Of a stretch of DNA of 6,608 nt, positions 6,403 through 6,608 are shown piece by piece (position 1 is the first letter of the stretch; each line of letters begins with the position of its first letter). Source of the DNA: Duncaniella sp. Lineage in GTDB: Bacteria > Bacteroidota > Bacteroidia > Bacteroidales > Muribaculaceae. Where the stretch lies: the NCBI GenBank assembly GCA_029052375.1, contig JAIDJD010000041.1:1-6608 (forward strand). Direction: 5' to 3'. The notes under the pieces are model-generated. The model was not told the DNA's origin. It ran no database searches and was given only the letters and a program-made list of their open reading frames with translations. The translations under genes and the position numbers were made by a program.

Positions 6403-6608
6403 TCAGTCGCCCATCGTGCGGAGCAGCTCGTCGTTGTCCGAGGTGCGTTCCATGCGGTCTTTGATGAATTCCATCGCCTCGATGGGGTTGCGGTCCGAGA
6501 GGAAGCGGCGCAGGATCCACATACGGTTGAGCGTCTCGTTGCGCAGCCGCAGGTCGTCGCGGCGTGTGGAGGAAGCCATTATATCAACGGCGGGGAAGAT
6601 GCGTTTGT
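6403..6608 (-). CDS. rho: Transcription termination factor Rho, C-terminal 67 residues
   Basis: Only the 3' end of the gene is in the window: 67 codons and a TGA stop at 6403-6405. The protein begins KRIFPAVDIMASSTRRDDL, continues LNRMWILRRFLSDRNPIEAMEF and ends DNDELLRTMGD. This matches the end of the Rho ATPase domain (E. coli has KRIFPAIDYNRSGTRKEEL, then MWILRK and DAMEFL). Rho is a hexameric RNA-dependent ATPase/helicase that ends transcription on unstructured transcripts. The visible part lies after the Walker motifs, so catalytic residues cannot be checked here. It is the first gene of the rho-der pair as seen in this window; what lies upstream is outside it. Confidence 0.95.
   Translation of the reverse strand, partial: KRIFPAVDIMASSTRRDDLRLRNETLNRMWILRRFLSDRNPIEAMEFIKDRMERTSDNDELLRTMGD

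Noticed and set aside
1..6608. A novel multi-gene system, mobile element, tRNA or CRISPR array
   Set aside because: Each gene is explained by a known family with housekeeping function or, for the channel, a known superfamily. I saw no transposase, integrase, regularly spaced repeats or tRNA-like fold.

Overview
This looks like a core chromosomal segment from a member of the Bacteroidales. The evidence is: two promoters of the Bacteroidetes type (TTG, 20 bp, TAACTTTG), little sign of Shine-Dalgarno sequences before the starts, an LptD of the long Bacteroidetes kind (980 residues), and a Rho C-terminus of ordinary type. The DNA is fairly GC-rich by eye, C-ending codons dominate, and ATA is a common isoleucine codon. 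A GC-rich gut lineage such as Muribaculaceae would fit, but I cannot fix the family from the sequence alone.

All five genes lie on the minus strand, so transcription runs from the right end to the left. In that order: the last 67 codons of rho (transcription termination factor) are cut by the right edge. After 45 bp comes der (engA), the double-GTPase ribosome assembly factor. A very strong intrinsic terminator then closes the rho-der unit. Next is a six-transmembrane, voltage-gated-channel-like protein with an unusual pore motif. After 141 bp comes lptD, the outer-membrane LPS assembly porin, with its own promoter and a TTG start. Last is nfo (endonuclease IV), again with its own promoter; the left edge cuts it after codon 291.

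The genes serve separate housekeeping roles: termination, ribosome maturation, ion transport, envelope biogenesis and base-excision DNA repair. I see no mobile element, tRNA or rRNA gene, CRISPR array, defence cassette or gene cluster suggesting a new multi-gene system. No stretch without a gene exceeds about 210 bp.

The points worth a second look are small: the terminator hairpin whose two arms are each perfect palindromes and which lies between imperfect direct repeats, the non-canonical selectivity filter of the channel, the TTG start and cysteine layout of LptD, the two matching promoters, and the G-rich plus strand that suggests these genes may run against replication.
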